Source: Polytrichum commune
Taxonomy: Eukaryota; Streptophyta; Polytrichopsida; Polytrichales; Polytrichaceae
Assembly (NCBI GenBank): GCA_950295325.1
Contig: OX485804.1
Span: forward strand, 49,402,429 to 49,466,428
Length of the DNA: 64,000 bases
Direction of reading: 5' to 3'
The notes beneath the pieces were generated by a model, which worked only from the letters and a program-made list of their open reading frames with translations, did not search any database and was not told the origin of the DNA. Numbering within the stretch: position 1 is the first letter of the stretch; each line of letters begins with the position of its first letter. Below, piece by piece: positions 59,131-64,000 of this stretch. The position numbers and the translations under genes were made by a program.

Positions 59131-60036
59131 TAGGCCCTCCCAATTGTGTTCACCATTGAGTATAAAATAATTAATAAACTTTGAAAACCTAGTCCAATCT
59201 CTATCAAACATTTGTGTTCATGGTGCTTGTTCTTTGATCCTCACATAATCCACCAATTGAATATAGGCGAATAACAACCCCAAACCTTATGTGGTGAAGC
59301 AAGTCACGGATCGAGAACTGATTCCAAAACTTATTTCCATCCATCATCCATCTCCATGTAAGTGACAGAAAAAGATCAGAAAAAAAATAATGCTGTGTAC
59401 AGAAGTGTGAAGAGACACAACAAGAGCCGCCAACAAACTCACCAAAAGTAGAATGTCTTTGAGAAGTCTGATTCAACTGGTCCAGTCCCCAGCCAGCTGA
59501 ACAATTTAGTGATCTATTTGTAACAGTGAGTTGGTGAACAACCCAGAATCTCAGATTGCAGACAGCGAACAACAGAAGATGAAAGAAAACCACAGATGCG
59601 TCAAGATCATGTCACACTTGGACCATGTAGTTCACTGACTTCAAGTTAAATCACACCAGATAGATTAAGTTTTGTAATCCCGTGTTGGGTCCACATATGA
59701 GCTGATTCTATTGTCCAAGGGTGAGGTGTCAATTGATTATGCTAACCTCCGGGTGGCGTTCTCTCTCTCTCAGAACAGTTGAGAAATATCGTGATATTAT
59801 TGTAACAGTGAGTGGGTGAACAGTGAGTGGGTGAACAGTGGAGAACAGAAGCATAAGGTATGCGGGTGTTATTATGCTATTTTGTTTAATCGCAGACCTA
59901 TATTTGATTGATGTGTGCTTAGGTGACAATCAGAAACATGCATCGTTAAAGACATGTGTTTAAAAGAGATTGGAGTATGTCTTTAAATGTTATAAACTAC
60001 TTCACACTCAATAGTGAACACAATTGGGAGGGCCTA
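59131..60036. mobile_element. 906-bp element with TAGGCCCTCCCAATTG terminal inverted repeats
   Basis: TAGGCCCTCCCAATTGTGTT, then CACCATTGAGT at 59,131, and the reverse complement of the right end at 60,006-60,036 agree over 31 bases with one mismatch. Weaker similarity continues inward for about 50 more bases. TA at both edges could be the target site. The interior has a 129-codon minus-strand frame (59,204-59,593, MVFFHLLLFAVCNLRFWV...) that is not a known transposase; it may be captured host sequence or chance. Confidence 0.75.
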
Positions 60037-60249
60037 TGTATTTAGTCGAGTCAACAAATATGTACTTTTGATCATCATAATTAATTCAAGGGAGGTTTGA
60101 TTTTAATCTAGTTTTTGTTAATGTTTCATCATAGATTTGCAAATGCAACACATATGTAAAGACATGGTGTTGACCACCTCGAATCTCACCGACGTGTCAT
60201 GTCCTCATTGGATACAATCATGCCATTTATAGCTTGTAGCGGACTCTTT

Positions 60250-62130
60250 TTGCGATATGGTCATCGTTATGTCTGTTATTGTACACATGTCACCCTGCTT
60301 CAACCTGTAGTTGGGCTCCTTGTGTACAATATTTGGTCCCAAAATTTGATCAATAGAAAATGGAGAAGGAAAAAAAGGAACCACTTCACACTTGCATACG
60401 TTACAAACCGTTGCACAAAGAAACAAATAAACGTTTGTATCTGTCAATGTCGCATCTTAACCGCACAATTCACCAATGTAAATTCAATTCACACACTAAA
60501 GCTAATCTTTGTAAGCATGTGTTGGGTTTACATATGAGCTCAATCTATGTCCAAGGTGAAGGGTCATTTCTCTCTCCTTCAAATCACATAGAAGAACATG
60601 ATCATCGGATTCAATGCCTTCACAAGAGTGCTTTCAAGATTTTCTTGTTCAGACAGTATTATATATGGGTTGAATTACATGGCCATTACATCTAACCAAG
60701 TTGCAACTGATGTGCATAAATATGGGGTCACCATATCTTTTAGATACTATGAATACCAACTCCTTCTAAAATCCAAATCAGTGTTCCAATTAACTACATC
60801 TTATGCACAATCATAGTCGCTTCAACAAATTCCTCAACATGGTTTGTCAATGTCACATTTGGATTGCATAGTTCACAAACTTATTTCAAATCATAATCAT
60901 GCACCATAGCTTAGCTAAGTAACCCGTGTCAAATTTACAAATGTGCTTAGTCTACGCCCAAGGGTGAAGCGTCTCTCCTTCAGTTCATCCTTTGGTTGAT
61001 GTCATCTCTTTCTTAGATCTATCTCAAACCAGAGACATAAGAACATGATAATCCGAATATGTGATCAAAGCAATTTCAAGAGTTTTTTCATACAAAAAGT
61101 ACTTCTCACATGTTGTATTGATTGTTAAGACATTGAATTACATGGGAATCACATCTAGCACATCCAACACACCCAACACATCCAAAGTTGATGTGCACAC
61201 ATTTGGAGTCACCAATGTTATAAGTTTCTTCTAGAATCCTCTATGAACTAAGTAATCGATACGAGGAACCCTACCATGGGCTATAGTAGGAGGCACATTA
61301 TCACATGTTGTTGAAAACCATGCCATGGCTTGATCATTACGTTTGGTAACGAGCACAGGTCATCATCCTACACTGCCATGGATTACAATAAGCATCCAAT
61401 ACCTCCCAAGCCCCTACTGAAGCTCGGGAGGTTGGTCATAATTATCCAATTCAATGTCTTGACATATCATGTGTCCGGAACGCTTTAACAAAACGAGGTT
61501 CCATAGAAAATGTAAGTTATAGAGTATGGGGACATTGAATTGCATGTCGTTTACATCTTTGTGCACGCACCAAACCGTTCAACTCCTTGTAGAATCCTCG
61601 ACGAGTAGCTTATGTATATCTAAGTTAAGAATCCTCCCGTGAATCATATAGTGCAATAGACCCACTTTACTCCTTTCAAGTGCAGGCTAATCTCATCACC
61701 CAAAACATGTATGTACACAAAAACCTTGGGATCCATGTCCCCAAAACCCTCTGGCGGTGATTGGCCACCTCTCATTCTGGAGGTTGGCATCATCATCTCT
61801 CTCTCTCTCTCAAATCAATGCCCAATTCATGGTCTTGACAATGTTACCGGAGTACTTCAAACAAAGATTTCATTCAAGATGTAAGTTGTATTGGGTATGG
61901 AGACATTGAATACATGGCATTTACCACCAAATACACAGATCTGGGGTCAGCTCCGTGTCGAATCCTCTACGAGTATGTACATCTAGGAATCACCGCTCAA
62001 GAGGAGCACCGGTAACCTCAGTGACCTACTTCACCTCTTCGGGGTGCAGGCTAAACTCATCGCCCAAAATTGGTATGTACACAAAAACTTGGGACCACTG
62101 TCCCAAAACAAAATTCTTCCGCTGTAGTTT
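60250..62130 (+). repeat. Diverged ~430-bp tandem repeat at the 3' flank of the J-protein gene
   Basis: About four units share an ordered set of words: a GATCATGACAT-like word, AAGATT(T), GGGACATTGAATTACATGGC, ATTACATCT, TTGTGCACACA, GGGGTCACC, TCCTTCTAGAATCCTCTACG, CAGGCTAATCTCATC and ATGTACACAAAAACTTGGGA. Approximate unit starts are 60,380, 60,830, 61,270 and 61,700. The last unit ends some 30 bases before the stop of the J-protein gene and is the most GC-rich. Units farther away are more AT-rich and harder to align. A (CT)n tract lies at 61,795-61,810. Confidence 0.65.
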
Positions 62131-62161
62131 ACAAGCAATTACTTGCTAGATTCATCATGAT

Positions 62162-62986
62162 TCAGCACCAGCATTGGTCAGTTTCCCAATTGCGACCTCG
62201 CCACGTCTGACTCGAGAAGGAATTGCTCTTGGGGACAGCATTCACCGGCGCCGCATATGAGGCCCTGGGACTCGCCGTAGAATCGGTGGATTTCACGCTA
62301 GAGTTTCGAGCCCAGATGTCGGTCTTACTGAACCCCGAGAAATCGTATGCATAGCTGTTGAAGCCGGGGACATGGGGAACTCCGACCGCCGCATCATAAT
62401 TTGCAGCAAAGTTGTAGGAGATTTTGGCGTCGTAGAGCGACCGGCTATGGGGATCAGCAAGAGTGGTGTAAGCTTCATTGATTTGAGTGAAAAGCTCGGT
62501 GAACCTTTGTCTCTCAGCTGGGGTTGCAACGTCCGGGTGGAAATCTAAAGCTTTGCTACGATATGCAGAGCGGATTTCCTTGGGTGATGCGTTGCGACCG
62601 ACACCTAGAATGTCATAGAAATTCTTCTTGGGGCTTACCATCGGTGGGATTTTAGGACTTTGGGTACTGGATTGTTGTTCCTCAGATTCCTCCGAGCATG
62701 TGGAGGAGGCCGAATTTTCGCTGTAAAATGCGCCCACCTGCAGGGTTAAGTTCACTTTGCGACGACCGCTAAAATTCGGTGACAAACTTTGGGCTGGGAC
62801 CTTGCGGCCTGAGAATGAAGCACCGAAGGAAAAATCTTCGCAGCTGGCACCGGTGGGAGATGATAAATTGGAAGCGAAATTCGTCCTTGGGCTTCCGATC
62901 CGGGCCGTTGATGAAGTAGGAGAGAGCGGAACCGGGGAGTGGATTTTCGATCCCACGCACCTCGTTAAGGATCCACCAACCTCCAT
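62162..62986 (-). CDS. J-domain protein, chloroplast DNAJ11/J20-type (type III)
   Basis: A single-exon frame of 274 residues from a real ATG. The J domain spans about residues 122-187: KNFYDILGVGRNASPKEIRS, AYRSKALDFHPDV with the HPD triplet at 150-152 that stimulates the Hsp70 ATPase, and FTQINEAYTTLADPHSRSLY. There is no Gly/Phe linker or zinc finger, so it is a type III J-protein. The first ~85 residues are rich in Ser, Thr and Arg and poor in acidic residues (SLTRCVGSKIHSPVPLSPTS), as in chloroplast transit peptides, with likely cleavage before the acidic stretch at about 95-105. The C-terminus NWETDQCWC resembles the WETDQCW ending I recall from plant DNAJ11-type proteins. The expected role is co-chaperone for a stromal Hsp70. 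The 3' flank is a decayed tandem repeat; the 5' flank is CT-rich on the sense strand. The family is sure; the exact member and location are inferred. Confidence 0.9.
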   Translation of the reverse strand: MEVGGSLTRCVGSKIHSPVPLSPTSSTARIGSPRTNFASNLSSPTGASCEDFSFGASFSGRKVPAQSLSPNFSGRRKVNLTLQVGAFYSENSASSTCSEESEEQQSSTQSPKIPPMVSPKKNFYDILGVGRNASPKEIRSAYRSKALDFHPDVATPAERQRFTELFTQINEAYTTLADPHSRSLYDAKISYNFAANYDAAVGVPHVPGFNSYAYDFSGFSKTDIWARNSSVKSTDSTASPRASYAAPVNAVPKSNSFSSQTWRGRNWETDQCWC

Positions 62987-64000
62987 ATTTTCAACCCCAA
63001 AAAACTTCTTTCAAAATTCCAAACCTTCAAACTCCGATACACACACACACGCCACCAACAACAACTCCACCCAAGCGAGCTCTCGTAGCTTCAAGCAGCT
63101 GTGTCAAATTTCAACCGTTGAACCTTCTTCACAAACAATATTTCCGGTGACTTCGAGAAGAGTTGGAAAAACTTTAAAAACCGAGGGTGGCCAAATAGGA
63201 CTGCAAGAATGTAATTCCGGCACGGTCCGTTGGTCGATCGATCTGTCTGTCTATCTGTCAGATCTCCAGTAAATTCACCTCCCAAGAAGACTCAATATAA
63301 ACCGCCACAGAATCTCAAGCTTCGCAATTGAATCGAAACTCCAGAAAATCCACCGTTTGCAGCTTCCGTTCAGATCCTCAAAAAATGCACTCTCTGCCTG
63401 GAGCCAATCTTAAAACAAACAAGCTCACGAGCTACCCAAAAACCCGCTGAACCTTTCACCCCCAAAAGCAGCTTCCGATTTCGAGAAGGGTGGCCGAATC
63501 CTATTTGCAAGAATGCGTTTTGTAAGCACGGTCGAATCACAAGTGGTCAATTTTACCTCCAAACCTTCACCAAACTCCAATATAGCCGACACAGGTTCCC
63601 CCACAGGAACAACTGAGAATCTAGCCAGGAACGAACTCCCAATATCTTCGTTCCACAAATCTCCTCACTAAAACCCAGACGATTCTTCTTCACAACACAA
63701 ATATTGGTTCCGAAGAAACCAAACTTGAGCGCAACCGACCAACCCACCAACCGAGTGCTGCCAAATACTACTACTGCAAAAAGGCATTCAGTGTTACAGC
63801 ACTGTCTGTCAAATCTCAAACCTCGAGTGTTTAAATCCACCTCTAGGTCTTCAAGTAGCTTCACCAGAAACCAAAGAACTCAATACCCTCTGAAATGTTG
63901 GCGTTTTCGCACTCTCAGTCTGGGCAACAAGTTATGAAATAAGATCCACAGCGAGAGAGAGAGAGGGGAAGACACAGAAGAGAGAGCTGTGATGAGAGAA
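62987..64000 (-). promoter_or_regulatory. 5' leader and promoter-side region of the J-protein gene, with internal repeats
   Basis: The region is less AT-rich than the interior of the window. Two or three diverged ~300-bp units are suggested: GGGTGGCC(A/G)AAT, then TGCAAGAATG and CACGGTC near 63,190 and near 63,490, with a weaker third near 63,780. A (GA)n tract lies at 63,952-63,968, which is CT-rich on the sense strand, a common feature of plant leaders. The transcription start could lie here or beyond the window. Open frames on both strands are not convincing. Confidence 0.4.

Overview
The window is nuclear DNA of a land plant: AT-rich, gene-poor, and full of old transposon and repeat debris. 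Three host genes look intact, all on the minus strand. They have plant-type introns, a chloroplast-type J-protein and a DUF688-type protein. An Hva1_TUDOR (DUF2945) domain protein, which from memory I associate with algae, mosses and fungi more than with flowering plants, points weakly to a bryophyte or other seedless plant. This placement is an inference. I saw no tRNA, rRNA, CRISPR or prokaryote-like operon.

Layout. 1-2,940 holds a partial, decayed copy of the 3' half (intron 2 plus last exon) of the Hva1_TUDOR gene whose intact version lies at 7,094-9,063. Between them, at 5,078-5,511, sits the broken 5' end of a plus-strand serine racemase gene. 9,064-14,437 is promoter-like and repeat DNA. 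14,438-17,331 encodes the DUF688-type protein (two coding exons), and 17,332-20,455 is its upstream region. From 20,456 to about 22,300 runs a tandem array of ~280-bp units, most of which carry a TATA box. A LINE copy (plus strand, ORF1 part only) follows at 22,480-26,120.

26-42 kb has no intact gene. It contains small inverted-repeat elements (MITEs), a Ty1/copia fossil (36.3-38.1 kb), a Mutator-like MITE with an exact 10-bp target duplication, a possible Harbinger transposase fragment and minisatellites. 42.6-49.1 kb is a second, longer LINE copy of the same family on the minus strand (ORF1, endonuclease, reverse transcriptase), split by a 946-bp inverted-repeat element. 49-60 kb is AT-rich with more MITEs. 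60.2-62.1 kb is a decaying ~430-bp tandem repeat that runs up to the 3' end of the J-protein gene (62,162-62,986), whose 5' flank fills the rest of the window.

The genes do not form a pathway or cluster. Two themes recur: tandem arrays next to host genes, apparently more decayed with distance from the gene, and MITE families whose termini and interiors can be matched within the window. Most transposon calls rest on reading termini and short protein motifs by eye.
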